A stretch of DNA of 64,000 nucleotides, taken from the NCBI RefSeq assembly GCF_026151205.1, contig NC_087084.1, positions 15,764,322-15,828,321 on the forward strand. Direction: 5' to 3'. Below are positions 11,673-25,200 of this stretch, in pieces. The stretch comes from Bolinopsis microptera. Taxonomy: Eukaryota > Ctenophora > Tentaculata > Lobata > Bolinopsidae. Both the position numbers and the translations under genes were made by a program. Below the pieces are notes generated by a model. It made no database searches and was not told the origin of the DNA. It saw only the letters and a list, made by a program, of their open reading frames with translations. How positions within the stretch are numbered: position 1 is the stretch's first letter; each line of letters begins with the position of its first letter.

Positions 11673-12684
11673 CAGAGGAATTTGTTTCCCTTTGAATCAA
11701 TCAAACTAGATGAATTGTTGTAAATACTGAGATCAAACTATCAATCTACAGGCTATCGTCAAACATGTTGCAAGGCGTCATCTTCAGTGACATAAGCCCT
11801 AGAAATTGTAAAAAGTTAGTAAAACCCAAAATTCCTTTAAAAATCTGGACACTCTTAAAACGGTTATAAAGTTAAAATTAAGAAGTTAGGAGTAATGGAA
11901 GGCCAAAAGGATTTATAGTGTTAATTCCCAAAGGTTTTAAAGTCTTGAGTAGTTGAATATATTTATGTTCACGGACATCCAAAGTTTTAGGACTAGAATT
12001 ATCAATAATTGACACATTAAAAATTTTGTTAAAATCTTCCCTTTGTCTAAAACCATGATCCAACAAATGTAAACCCAAACTATATTCATCACTTGTTTCA
12101 TCTACCTTATCACCATTTAAAAGTTTGTAATATTTGACCCTATGTTCTCCAGTCCTAACCCGTAGAGATCGAGTTGTGCGACCGACGTAAGCCTTTCCAC
12201 AGACACTACATTGGAACAGATAAATGATGTTGTAGCTCTGGCAGTTTCCAGGGGAAGCTTTAACCTTCTTGCCGTTCACTTTGAATTCACGGGTGCCTTT
12301 GACAAGTTCACAACATTTGCATCTTGGCACATTGCATTTGCTGGTTGGGCCATGTTGAGCTCCTAAAGCAAGTTCTTTCAATTTGACGAGGCGAGATTTT
12401 AGGCTTGGCCCTGTTTTCTTTGTGTAACTGAAAATTGTCTTTCTAGGCGTGGTGGATGTTGAGGAGGTCTCTTGGGATGTTTCAGCAGTGTCACTTTCAC
12501 TGAAACTCCTCGTTCTTGAGAGGTGTTCTTCATACTTCTTAGTCACAGACACCAGATCATCATCACTACCATAAGTAGATATGACCCTGATTGGAAGATG
12601 TAATGATGTCTGGTCATCAGGAGCCTGAACTTTGCGTGACAGTGATCTTGCTGTGTTAAGGACCTTATTACTGATGTTCTCTCT
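11673..12684 (-). mobile_element. 5'-truncated Penelope-like element, GIY-YIG nuclease end
   Basis: The minus-strand coding part runs from about 12684 to the stop at 11878. A linker (PIRVISTYGSDDDLVSV) is followed by the cysteine motif CNVPRCKCCELV and then the GIY-YIG nuclease: YNIIYLFQCSVC, AYVGRTTRSLRVRTGEHR, and the C-terminal LKTLKPLGINTINPFGLPLL. The RT domain is absent. A 3' UTR follows to about 11673. It is homologous to, but diverged from, the PLE at 60810-63201, sharing linker, Cys motif and NPFGLPLL-type ending. The apparent longer ORF starting at 12936 is microsatellite read-through. Both ends lie in ACT microsatellite, so target duplications cannot be defined. Confidence 0.9.
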
Positions 12685-12687
12685 TAC

Positions 12688-12965
12688 TACTAGTACTACC
12701 ACTACTACTAGTACTACTAGTACTAATACTACTATTACTACTAGTACTACTAGTACTATTAGTACTACTACTAGTACTACTAGTACTACTAGTACTACCA
12801 CTACTACTAGTACTACTAGTACTAATACTACTATTACTACTAGTACTACTAGTACTACTAGTACTACTACTAGTACTACTAGTACTACTAGTACTACCAC
12901 TACTACTAGTACTACTAGTACTACTACTACTACCACTACTACTACTACTAGTATATAGTACTACT
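12688..12965. repeat. ACT/ACTAGT microsatellite, right of PLE fragment
   Basis: Imperfect trinucleotide repeat rich in ACTAGT. It generates long Thr/Ser or Val/Leu ORFs that are not genes. Confidence 0.9.
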
Positions 12966-14346
12966 GCTGGAGCGTGTGCTTCAAGTGAGACCACAAAATA
13001 CTGTTTTACCTATAGTCATAAGCGGGACATGCTACTAGTACTCTCGGCACTACTATACCACCACTACTACATTAAAAGACTAAAGGATTTTAGTATTTAA
13101 AAGAGCGATGATAGCTGATAAGGTATCAGTAGTCAATGACTAGATATAGGTATGTAACCATAGCAACACTGATTAGAATAAATGTAGCCAGCTTTTACAA
13201 CTTTTATTACTCGCAAGGTTCAATTAAAGAAGAAATCTCTTTGCAACCATAGCAACAGGTATGTAACCATAGCAACAGAGAGCAATGATTCAATTAGAGA
13301 TTGTAACCTAATATTCCCTTGTAAGCAGTTTATGATAAAGTTAATGATAAAGTTAACATTTTCCCCATTGTATAAATTAAAATTAAACTGCGGCCAACAT
13401 ATCTCAATCCAGGGATTACATACCAATCCAGCAAAATCAATAACAATCTTCAGGTGGGGTATTGGTCAGTGGTCGCGTTGCTAATAGCACGTGACAGCAA
13501 CAATTGTTGCGGGCAACAATTTGGCCCGAACCTGCAATGCTAAATTATTTTAGGTCCGGTATTTTTGGTATCTTGGTTTTATGGTATGAAATTGAATGAA
13601 TTGCAAGAAACATCTCTTTCGCCAACCCTTTTGTGGATCAGGAAAGCGTACATCTTGCAAAGGCCGATTAAGACCGAGCATCTAAAAATCAGGCTCGCTA
13701 GACTATGTATCGCATTGGGAGCATTCCTGCACGATAGTTATATTATTAACCAAATATCAAAAGTTAATTGATCAGCAGTTATTCGTTAACCTTGGTTATT
13801 CTGAAAATCTACAATCGAAAAGTTTTGAAAGTAAGCTGTTCAGATGAAATCCGTGAATTTTGAATTTCGACATTGAATTTTGTTTCTAGATGTTTCTACT
13901 CAAAACCGAAAAAATAACTCTAAGACAAATGATATAAACTTATTTGTCAGGTCTCGTAATTGCAGTTATCGATTGACCCTCTGTGAGGCAAGTAAAGGGT
14001 ATCGACTATCTGTAACACGGTTGCTAGGTAACAAGTTTATTATATTTCATTCAAAGAACGTATCGAGTATCAATTGTTTGTCATTATTAGAGGCGGTAAA
14101 ACTCCTGGGCTGTGATGAATAGAGACAATGCGGCCACCCCATGGTAACATTAAAATACAATGACTCAGTTACATCGCCATCGCTTCCTCAAACTATTTGT
14201 TATATATTTGAAGTACAAATATATAACAAAATCTGGTATATCAGACGAGATGATAGTAGACATGGTCAAGCTTTTCAACGTCAACAGAAATAGTTGGACT
14301 GCTGCTAGGAGGGCACGTTTGGAGAAAAAAATACTTGATTTTGCTG
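12966..14346. other. Intergenic, no confident gene; scattered X-box-like 14-mers
   Basis: Single or paired copies of GTAACCATAGCAAC occur near 13160 and 13240-13275, using the same unit as the 8.7-kb array. Short ORFs at 13565-13771 and 14160-14350 show no recognisable domain. A sequence of about 45 bp at 13554-13600 (CCGGTATTTTTGGTATC...) is repeated at 14650-14692. Confidence 0.5.
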
Positions 14347-14642
14347 GATATTGGTATGTAATGCAGGGACTAGTGTTTTTTCTACTAGTTGGGGCCTCAC
14401 AACCCCCCATACCTAGAGTGCTTCCCATTCCATTTTTGAGAGTTCGACTTCTTTTTACCTGGCATCCTTTAGTTTTAATTATAACTTTCTGATATAATTG
14501 GAGTATTAACCCTTATCTTTATTAGGTACTGAAGATGTCCGAAAATGTTTTACCAATGATGTTATAAAGATTTTGTTGGAATTTTTAAACTCATTCGTTG
14601 TCTGACTGTGGGAACTATTGATTTTTGATATTGGTATGTAAT
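14347..14642 (+). mobile_element. PLE 3' fragment with 16-bp target-site duplication
   Basis: 14363-14626 is closely similar to the 3' UTR of the PLE at 62934-63201. The shared landmarks are GGGACTAGT, GTTGGGGCCTCACAACCCCC, TACTGAAGATGTCCGAAAAT and TGACTGTGGGAACTATTGAT. It is flanked by perfect direct repeats GATATTGGTATGTAAT at 14347-14362 and 14627-14642. This is a severely 5'-truncated insertion with its target duplication intact, which fixes the 3' end of the family. Confidence 0.9.
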
Positions 14643-16140
14643 TCCTGGTCCGGTATTCTTGGTATCATGGTTTTATGGTATGAATGAATTAAACTTTTGA
14701 TGCTGAATTTTGTTTTCACAAATCATGCAGTAGTTGTTTACTAATCACTCCTAAGTCCTAAACTGAGCGTTTCGAACATATAATGTGCACGAGTCGGCAA
14801 TTGCTAACAATTTGATGAGAGCAAGAAACTCTTCTACCTTATGAAACCAACCTTTTGTAGTTTTATTTTGCAGCTGAAGTTTTATAGAATGTAGTTTTAT
14901 AGAATGTAGTTTTATAGAATGTAGGGTACAGTATGAGTCTATTAAATCTGTGTTTAATTGTTATATCCCCGTGCAGAAAAACTAGGTAATCACTGAGCGT
15001 ATAACCATAGCAACTAATAAATACTGGATCTGTGTATTAATTATCTTATATGTTTAATTGACAGTGCGCGGCTGCAATGGGGGTCACGACTTGATACAAT
15101 ACTCGAGTATATGCACGTGGGCGCTTTTCACTGATGAAATTAAGTAATACAAGTAATACAAGTTAATTTAATCAACTGAACAAAGCAAAATATTGATAGG
15201 ACACGATTTATATAACATAACAGTAATATTAGCCACATTTATTTAATTTCACCGACAATTTATTTAAAAAATATATGTCTTCGAAGACGAAAGAACATAA
15301 ACAACAGCTAATTATGGTTATTTCTACTTTACTTAGTTTTATTCAATATCCAGTTATCTTCGTCCAGTTTTTCTGGTTGACTTGTATAAATTTAGATCAA
15401 AAGATTTTAACTGTCCTTTTTCAACTGAGCTTGGAACTTTTTTACAATTTTTAACAAAATATACAGCATAAAAACGAAACAATAAATAAATCTAAAGGAG
15501 TAAAATAGGTCCCCCAAAATTGCACACCGCAAATATTTTACCATGAATTAAAGACACGTTAACACATTTCCCAGTCTTGCAAAATAAATACTTTTTAGTA
15601 ATCAGTTCATTCAATCTAAATAAAATCAGCATAATTACCCTAGTAGTAATAGTACTACTACTCTAGTAAATAGCCTCTATCATTTTCTAAATAACTAGCT
15701 ATAAATTAACAAATTTATTCATCAGTTCATTTGTTAGCCAAGAAATCAGTATAAAGCACAAATAAAAACCTCTGAATTCAAGGGACTAATGAATATTACA
15801 TATTAATGTAATATTACAGGTGAATATTACATTTTAATGTAATATTACAGGTGAATATTACATATTAATGTAATAATATGCCTCATAATCTGCGCCACGT
15901 GACTTGTGACATAACACGAAGTTTGGCCAAGTGCCAAGTGCGACAAAACAACATACGCGCGGGACTATATAAAATTAAGATCTATGTTTCTATGTCGGAC
16001 CTCTCTATGATAAAATCAGTTTGTGATCTACAGCAAAGCTTTCTGCACAGCACACGTTACATGTAACCACTAAACCCGCTCCAACCAATTTCTCTGTAGG
16101 ATTCAAAATGTCCTATGGTTAATAATAGTTATAAATGTGC
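14643..16140. other. AT-rich intergenic region, nothing coding recognised
   Basis: Holds three copies of TTTATAGAATGTAG (14883-14925), an ACTAGT-like trinucleotide patch (15640-15665) and tandem palindromes at 15788-15878. Short ORFs show no domain. Confidence 0.5.
15788..15878. repeat. Three tandem imperfect palindromes (AATATTACATATTAATGTAA)
   Basis: A roughly 33-bp unit is repeated three times. Its core is self-complementary (TATTACAT / ATGTAATA), so each unit can form a hairpin or cruciform. Confidence 0.8.
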
Positions 16141-16216
16141 TTTTCTCAGCACTTGACATGACATCACACCACATGACATGACGTCATACCACGTGACATG
16201 ACGTCACACCACGTGT
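16140..16216. promoter_or_regulatory. CRE/E-box repeat directly downstream of the Dixin stop codon
   Basis: CACGTGACATGACGTCACAC-type units join an E-box (CACGTG) to a CRE (TGACGTCA). The same composite is repeated at 16551-16640, 16680-16745, 34137-34165 and 34290-34380. Confidence 0.6.
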
Positions 16217-19200
16217 CTATATTTCGATGTGGTCGAGACTATTGCCGGGGGGTAGTTCCTCCACGAAGCCGACAATGCGTCCCTCCCACCCTGGCAACAG
16301 GGCTCCATCCTCTGCTAGTTCCTGCTTTACTGGTCCCACATCTCTATCAAACGTTCTGAAGTTGTACCTGAGAGGGGGGTGTTATGAAGAGGTAATTAAC
16401 AGGTAATTAGCCAACTAACACATTACCGCCTGTTATAAAGAGGTAATTAACCAACTAACACATTTAAATAATGTACCGAATTAAAGTTAAAAGTGCCGAA
16501 CGTGAGGAGACTTAGTAGTGAGTACTAACCTGTATCTACCGGCCCTATTAACCACGTGACATGACGTCACACCACGTGACATGACGTCACACCACGTGAC
16601 ATGACGTCACACCACGTGACATGACGTCACACCACGTGTGAGCGTGAGGAGACTAACCTGTATCTACCGGCCCTATAAACCACGTGACATGACGTCACAC
16701 CACGTGACATGACGTCACACCACGTGACATGACGTCACACCACGTGTGAGCGTGAGGAGACTAACCTGTATCTACCGGCCCTGTTAACCACGTTCTTAAA
16801 GTCGCGTAGTGATATCTCCCCCAGAGGTTTAGGACAGGAAGAGAGATAAGGAGTAGTAGAGGTGCCCAGATAGTACAGGATTTTAGTGTTCTCTCTTGCT
16901 TCCTTCTTGTCGCGCGGCTTTGAGGAGTCTGATACTGCCTGGGAGAGAGTTAATCTTAGAGAGGAGGACTTTATCACGTGAGGTGTGACGTCGCGCTAGG
17001 GAGTTTGTGACGTCACACGAGGGAGCGTGTGACGTCACGCGAGGGAGAGTGTGGCGTCACGCTAGGGAGAGTGTGACGTCACGCGAGGGAGCGTGTGACG
17101 TCACGCGAGGGAGAGTGTGACGTCACGCGAGGGAGAGTGTGACGTCACGCGAGTGAGAGTGTGATGTCACGCGAGGGAGAGTGTGACGTCACGCGAGGGA
17201 GCGTGTGACGTCACGCGAGGGAGAGTGAGACGTCACGTGAGGGAGCGTGTGTGTGAGTAGAAGCTTTTAGTAAATGACCCACCTGTTTTCGCTCGAGCAG
17301 TAGTTTAAGTTTAGTGATCTGCACGTTCCTCTCGTCCAACTCATTGGTCATATACTTGTCACGTGTCTTCAAGTGCAGCACCTCCGCCTTTAGCTCCATC
17401 AGCTGCAATATTACAGTTATTTTAGTGTCACGAGGCACAGGATTACTAATACTCCGCAAGCAATCGGGAACGTTTTTAGCAGGGATTGTGCCGGAATACT
17501 GTTCAATATGCCACAAAAGTGCACTATTTAGCGATGAAACTCACCTGTTATTTTACTGTGTATTATAAATGTAAAAGCTCGCGAATATCGGGGATAATGA
17601 AACGAATATCCTAAGGCCCTGGCAAGTGCCCAGTACCTGCTGGTCTCGTTGCGTGACTAGATGCTCCAGTTACTATGGTTACTATGGTTACTATGGTTAC
17701 TATGGTTACCTGCTGGTCTCGTTGCGTGACGAGATGCTCCAGTTACTATGGTTACTATGGTTACTATGGTTACTATGGTTACTATGGTTACCTGCTGGTC
17801 TCGTTGCGTGACGAGATGCTCCAGTTACTATGGTTACTATGGTTACTTGTGTCTATATAGTACCTGCTGGTCTCGTTGCGTGACGAGATGCTCCAGTGAT
17901 CTCATCTTCTCTGAAGTATCCTGACAGCTATTACAAACAGGCTCACTCACTTCAACTCCCACCTCGTCCAGTAACACCTGAACACGTGGTTAACTAGAAC
18001 ACGTGGTTAACTAGAACACGTGGTTAACTAGAACACGTGGTTAACTAGAACACGTGGTTAACTAGAACACGTGGTTAACTAGAACACGTGGTTAACTAGA
18101 ACACGTGGTTAACTAGAACACGTGGTTAACTAGAACACGTGGTTAAATAGAACACGTGGTTAAATAGAACACGTGGTTAACTAGAACACGTGGTTAAATA
18201 GAACACGTGGTTAAATAGAACACGTGGTTAACTAGAACACGTGGTTAACTAGAACACGTGGTTAACTAGAACACGTGGTTAAATAGAACACGTGGTTAAC
18301 TAGAACACGTGGTTAACTAGAACACGTGGTTAAATAGAACACGTGGTTAACTAGAACACGTGGTTAACTAGAACACGTGGTTAAATAGAACACGTGGTTA
18401 AATAGAACACGTGGTTAACTAGAACACGTGGTTAACTAGAACACGTGGTTAACTAGAACACGTGGTTAACTAGAACACGTGGTTAAATAGAACACGTGGT
18501 TAACTAGAACACGTGGTTAACTAGAACACGTGGTTAACTAGAACACGTGGTTAACTAGAACACGTGGTTAACTAGAACACGTGGTTAAATAGAACACCTG
18601 GTTAACTAGAACACGTGGTTAACTAGAACACGTGGTTAACTAGAACACGTGGTTAACTAGAACACGTGGTTAAATAGAACACCTGGTTAACTAGAACACG
18701 TGGTTAACTAGAACACGTGGTTAACTAGAACACGTGGTTAACTAGAACACGTGGTTAAATAGAACACGTGGTTAACTAGAACACGTGGTTAACTAGAACA
18801 CGTGGTTAAATAGAACACGTGGTTAACTAGAACACGTGGTTAACTAGAACACGTGGTTAACTAGAACACGTGGTTAACTAGAACACGTGGTTAACTAGAA
18901 CACGTGGTTAACTAGAACACGTGGTTAACTAGAACACGTGGTTAACTAGAACACGTGGTTAACTATAACACGTGGTTAACTATAATAACACGTGGTTAAC
19001 TAGAACACGTGGTTAACTAGAACATGTGGTTAACTAGAACACGTGGTTAACTAGAACACGTGGTTAACTAGAACATGTGGTTAACTAGAACACGTGGTTA
19101 ACTAGAACACGTGGTTAACTAGAACATGTGGTTAACTAGAACACGTGGTTAACTAGAACACGTGGTTAACTAGAACACGTGGTTAACTAGAACACGTGGT

Positions 19201-22200
19201 TAACTAGAACACGTGGTTAACTAGAACACGTGGTTAACTAGAACACGTGGTTAACTAGAACACGTGGTTAACTAGAACACGTGGTTAACTAGAACACGTG
19301 GTTAACTAGAACACGTGGTTAACTAGAACACGTGGTTAACTAGAACACGTGGTTAACTAGAACACGTGGTTAACTAGAACACGTGGTTAAATAGAACACG
19401 TGGTTAACTAGAACACGTGGTTAACTAGAACACGTGGTTAACTAGAACACGTGGTTAACTAGAACACGTGGTTAACTAGAACACGTGGTTAAATAGAACA
19501 CGTGGTTAAATAGAACACGTGGTTAACTAGAACACGTGGTTAACTAGAACACGTGGTTAACTAGAACACGTGGTTAACTAGAACACGTGGTTAACTAGAA
19601 CACGTGGTTAACTAGAACACGTGGTTAACTAGAACACGTGGTTAAATAGAACACGTGGTTAAATAGAACACGTGGTTAACTAGAACACGTGGTTAACTAG
19701 AACACGTGGTTAACTAGAACACGTGGTTAACTAGAACACGTGGTTAAATAGAACACGTGGTTAACTAGAACACGTGGTTAACTAGAACACGTGGTTAAAT
19801 AGAACACGTGGTTAACTAGAACACGTGGTTAAATAGAACACGTGGTTAACTAGAACACGTGGTTAACTAGAACACGTGGTTAAATAGAACACGTGGTTAA
19901 ATAGAACACGTGGTTAACTAGAACACGTGGTTAACTAGAACACGTGGTTAACTAGAACACGTGGTTAACTAGAACACGTGGTTAACTAGAACACGTGGTT
20001 AACTAGAACACGTGGTTAACTAGAACACGTGGTTAACTAGAACACGTGGTTAACTAGAACACGTGGTTAACTAGAACACGTGGTTAACTAGAACACGTGG
20101 TTAACTAGAACACGTGGTTAACTAGAACACGTGGTTAACTAGAACACGTGGTTAACTAGAACACGTGGTTAACTAGAACACGTGGTTAACTAGAACACGT
20201 GGTTAACTAGAACACGTGGTTAAATAGAACACGTGGTTAACTAGAACACGTGGTTAACTAGAACACGTGGTTAACTAGAACACGTGGTTAACTAGAACAC
20301 GTGGTTAACTAGAACACGTGGTTAACTAGAACACGTGGTTAACTAGAACACGTGGTTAACTATAACACGTGGTTAACTATAATAACACGTGGTTAACTAG
20401 AACACGTGGTTAACTAGAACACGTGGTTAACTATAATAACACGTGGTTAACTAGAACACGTGGTTAACTAGAACACGTGGTTAACTAGAACACGTGGTTA
20501 ACTAGAACACGTGGTTAACTAGAACACGTGGTTAACTATAATAACACGTGGTTAACTAGAACACGTGGTTAACTAGAACACGTGGTTAACTAGAACACGT
20601 GGTTAACTAGAACACGTGGTTAACTAGAACACGTGGTTAACTATAATACCACTGTCACGTGATGCCCACATGACGAGCAATAAATGAAATAGGCTGCTCA
20701 TTTGAGAGCCTTATTTTCACAGAAATTATTGTTTACGCTCGACGAAACCGATGTTGTCGGTTATATCTTAGATAAATTAAAAAGTATCTATTTTATCTTC
20801 TAAAGAACATAACGCAAAAAGCAAGTTCTTGTTTGAAATCGGATAAAGTATAGTACATCACTACATCTAGTCATAAGTAACCTTCTCGTCATCTGTAATA
20901 TCCTTGAGTAACAGGTGTTTTAGACTTTCTAGCTGCTTCCTTGTGTCTATTACTTGGTCATACATCCATCCCATATCATCAGTATCACCTGTACGGTTAC
21001 TATGGTTACTATGGTTACCATGGTTACTATGGTTACTAAGTTACTAGTAATGGTTACAATGGCTACTGAGGTAACTTTGGTTAGAATATAATATAGAAAT
21101 AGTAACATATCCTGATAGTGCATTCCATTCTTCTACTGGCTTTATGCACCGAGCTCTCATTAATACCCATACCACGTACAGAATACAGATATCCACTAAG
21201 AATAGGTTGCCTAGACAAATCAGACAGCGATATTGCAAATATTCACAGAATCCGTCCTTAGGCGAAACTTTAAAAGGAGATTTCGTGACGTCAGCATATC
21301 ACGTGTTGTGACGTCATATCATCCAATCAACAAATACAAATTTTGGCTCTAAGTTTGATGACCCTCAATTTTGTGCCGTCTTTGACAAGTTTCCTTTTGT
21401 CTGCCTTCAAGAAATAAGACAACCGGTTAAACACTCGGGCTTCAGGTCCTTCAATAAAACCCGCCGGGACAAAAAACATGGTGGCGTATGCATCATGGTC
21501 CAAAACGAAATAGCCAAAGGCGTAAAACTTGAAAAATCCACAATTGAAGATGTTGTTGCCTGTAAACTTGAAAAAAATTACTTTGGCGTAGATAATGATA
21601 TATTCATTGTTAACTCATACATTAAGCCAGCTAACACTTCCTCTAAAAACTCAGATATTTCGGGCTTTGACACCATCCGTGAACTGGACCAATTTCTTAA
21701 TGTTCTTCTAAGTAAAGGCGATGTTATTACCTGTGGTGACTTCAACTCGCGTATCGGCCATGACATTGACTTCATCAAAGGAGAGAAATGTGGCTACGAG
21801 AGCTTCATTCCCCTGCCAGAAGACTACACCCCCCAAGAACTCCCAACCAGGAACTCAAAGGACAAAAAGTCGAACAATTACAAAAGACCCTTTCTAGAAA
21901 TGCTTGTCAATAATGAACTCCATATTCTCAATGGGAGAACTTTAGGAGACTCATATGGTGACTTCACTTGTATCCAGACCAGCGGTGCCAGCGTTGTTGA
22001 CTACTTTATTATATCACCAAACTGCAGTAAGTATGTATGTCATATGACAATCCAGCCGTTCACTTGCTTTTCTGATCATAAACCACTACTCCTGGCACTC
22101 AACTTCTCTCCTTCCAACATTCTTGTAAACACAAAGGCACTCCATGAAACTTACGCTCGAGCCCCACTTCGTTACAAAATAAATCCTGATAGCCTTTCAA

Positions 22201-25200
22201 GCTTACGGGATACAATGTTGGACCCACTTGTGGAAGAATGTTCCAAAACCCTCTTAGAAACAAATTATCCCGAAGATCTCCTAGGTACATACAAATTGAA
22301 CGAAGATATCACAGTTCATTTGAACAAAATAGCAGACAAATGTCTCCAAAAGACCAAACATCCCAAAATAACCAAAAAGGGATCCATAAATAAACAACCC
22401 TGGTTCACACAAGCCACTAGAGAAGCTAAAATATCCTGTATTCGTGCAGCTCAAATTGTTTCTGATTTCCCCAATAGCGATTATCTTCTAAAAAATTTTT
22501 ACCAAGTAAAAAATACGTACAAAAGTTTAATTGACCGTACCAAAAACAAATATCTTGACAAACTGAATACAGATATCGAATCTGGTAAAATTCTAAACTG
22601 GAAACAATTCAAAAAACTGAAAAAATTTAAAGGAAGAGTTGACAAATTTGATTGCCATGACATGGACAACTTTCAAAAATTCTTTGGTAAACTTTATGCC
22701 AATGCACATAGCACCATAACTGTAGAGAATAAGGAAGAAATGCTTCAAAATGCAGAGGCTATTAACAATAATTGCCAACCATCCCCTGCACAATCAATAC
22801 TCAATGGCCAGATCTCTGTGGACGAAATATCTACTGCGCTCTCTTCACTCAAAAACGGCAAAAGTTCCTCGGAGGATATGATATGCAATGAAATACTGAA
22901 GACCTTGTCCACAACAAATACACAACTCCTTTGCAAAGTATTTAACCGCTGTTTGGACACTGGAACTTACCCGTGGAACAACAGCATTATAACACCCCTA
23001 CACAAAAAAGGCGACAAAGATAATCCCGACAATTACAGAGCAATTGCTGTGAGTAGTACAATCGGGAAACTATTCTCGACCATTATGCTAAACAGGATAA
23101 TCAAGTTCAAAAATGAATACAACCCGGACCCCATAAATCAACTTGGCTTCGCTAAAGGAGCTCAAACATATGACCACATACTCACACTCAACACCATTAC
23201 GTCTAAATACAAAAAGCTCAAGGTTCCCGTCTATGCTGTTTTCGTGGACTTCCGGAAAGCTTTCGACTCTGTTTGTCGTGAAGCTCTTTTCTTAAAGTTA
23301 GCTAAACTAGGTATCACTGGCAAATCATTTAATGTTCTTAAACATATGTATAAAAATTCCACTGGCCAGATAAAACTATCTGGATTTGTCAGCGAAAAAT
23401 TTGATATCAATAAAGGAACTGAACAGGGTCATCCACTTTCCCCTGATCTTTTTAAAATATACATTAGAGATCTTTCCCCTCGACTAGAATTTGATAACTG
23501 TCCAAAACTAATGAACCAACTTATCAGTCACTTACTATGGGCAGATGATCTGATACTCTTGGCACTGGACCCCAAAACCCTCCAAAAGCAACTCGATGCT
23601 TTGAACAATTTCTGCTTGGAATGGGGCGTCGAAATTAATGCAGATAAAACTAAACTCATGAAATTTAATTCCCGCTTCGATAATTATCAGCCGGTTCCCC
23701 TCAAAATAGGTAATCACTTGTTAGAAGAAGTCGAGTCATACTGTTATCTAGGAATCGAAATACACAAATCCGGCACATTCACAAATGCCCGAACTGAGCT
23801 CAAAAAGAAAGCCATGCGTGCACTTTATGGCATGAAAAGCTCAGTAAACAAATCCAAATTATCATTCCGTTCTCTAACAACACTCTTTGACGCTCTTATT
23901 AAACCTATCGTTCTTTACGGAGCGCCTATTTACACACCTAATATGGCTATCATAAAACACATAACAAAACAAGTCGATCTCAATATGGATCCCGACACAA
24001 AAACAAAATTTCAAACTAGTATCCTCAAGAAAATTAGTCTTCTGAACAGCGAAAAAGTTCACCTTCACTTTCTTAAATGGTCACTGGGTGTAAATCGTAA
24101 AACCAGTAACGCAGGCGTCTGGGGTGAGTCAGGCCGCTACCCATTAATCTATGAATGTATTAACCTCACTCTCAAATATACCCAACGCTTGAAAAATCTC
24201 AAAGATAACTCCCTTGTATCCTTAGCTTTCAAAGAACAGATGAACATGAAATTGGACTGGTACAGAGGTTTGGAGCCTGTCCTCGCGCTAGACCCATGTT
24301 TCTCTACCGATCATGTCACAGCCTACCGCACACTCAAAAACAATCACTCCAAGTCAATTTTCGAAAGTAACCCGAGTATCGCAAAACCACCAAAAGAGGA
24401 CTTTCTTATTCACAACGGTTTCAAGAAACGAATTCCTCCGCAATCAACACAACCCATCGGGAGTAAAATATTCACACCACACGTCATTACTAAAACTTTG
24501 AAAAGTAGCTTTAGAGAATATTGGGGGTCCTGTATCAACACTTCTCGGAAATTAGAATTCTATCGTGACCTAAAATCCAAATTTAACAAAGAGTATTACC
24601 TAGACAGTGTCATTAAATATGCAGACCGTGCTAATATCACAAGACTGCGGATCAGTGCACATCGACTCGAAATTGAACTTGGCCGATATAATCAAACTCC
24701 TCGCGATGAGCGAATATGCTCCTGGTGCAATATAGTCTTAGGTTCTGGTATTATTGAGAATGAAGATCACTTCCTTAACCATTGTGATCTTAACGCTGCA
24801 TCGAGGCGAAAAGTCCGAGACAAGATCCAATCAATCATATCAAATTCAATCAAACCATCTGCGTCATCTTGTTCTGTTTACACTGTCATCCCTGGAGCAA
24901 ACGTGATCAAATTCATCAGCAACAACAGTGAAATCATTGAATTAATCACGAATGAAAGTCAAGTCCACCTCACGAGAGTCGTTGCTAGATTTGCCACTAC
25001 GTGTTTTAACAACCGCAAGAAATTCGTCGACTCTCTGGCCAGTACATGAACACTGAAAATCACTGTACCAGCGCTTTTGTTTCTTTTCGCGCAACAACGA
25101 GTGCAAAGTGGCCTGGCTCAAGCATTACAGCATTACCAAGGCGATTGTAAACAAAATATTTCTTGTCAAAATCTTTATGTTTCACTTTAGTTTAAGTTAT

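Noticed and set aside
12632-12994. Thr/Ser-rich ORFs on both strands
   Set aside because: ACT/ACTAGT microsatellite translated in several frames; only the PLE part at 11878-12684 is meaningful.
17978-20647. CRISPR-like array
   Set aside because: Uniform 17-bp units with no unique spacers, in an animal intron; it is a satellite.
21495-25049. LINE ORF as a host gene
   Set aside because: APE nuclease and RT motifs throughout; a retrotransposon, antisense in a Dixin intron.
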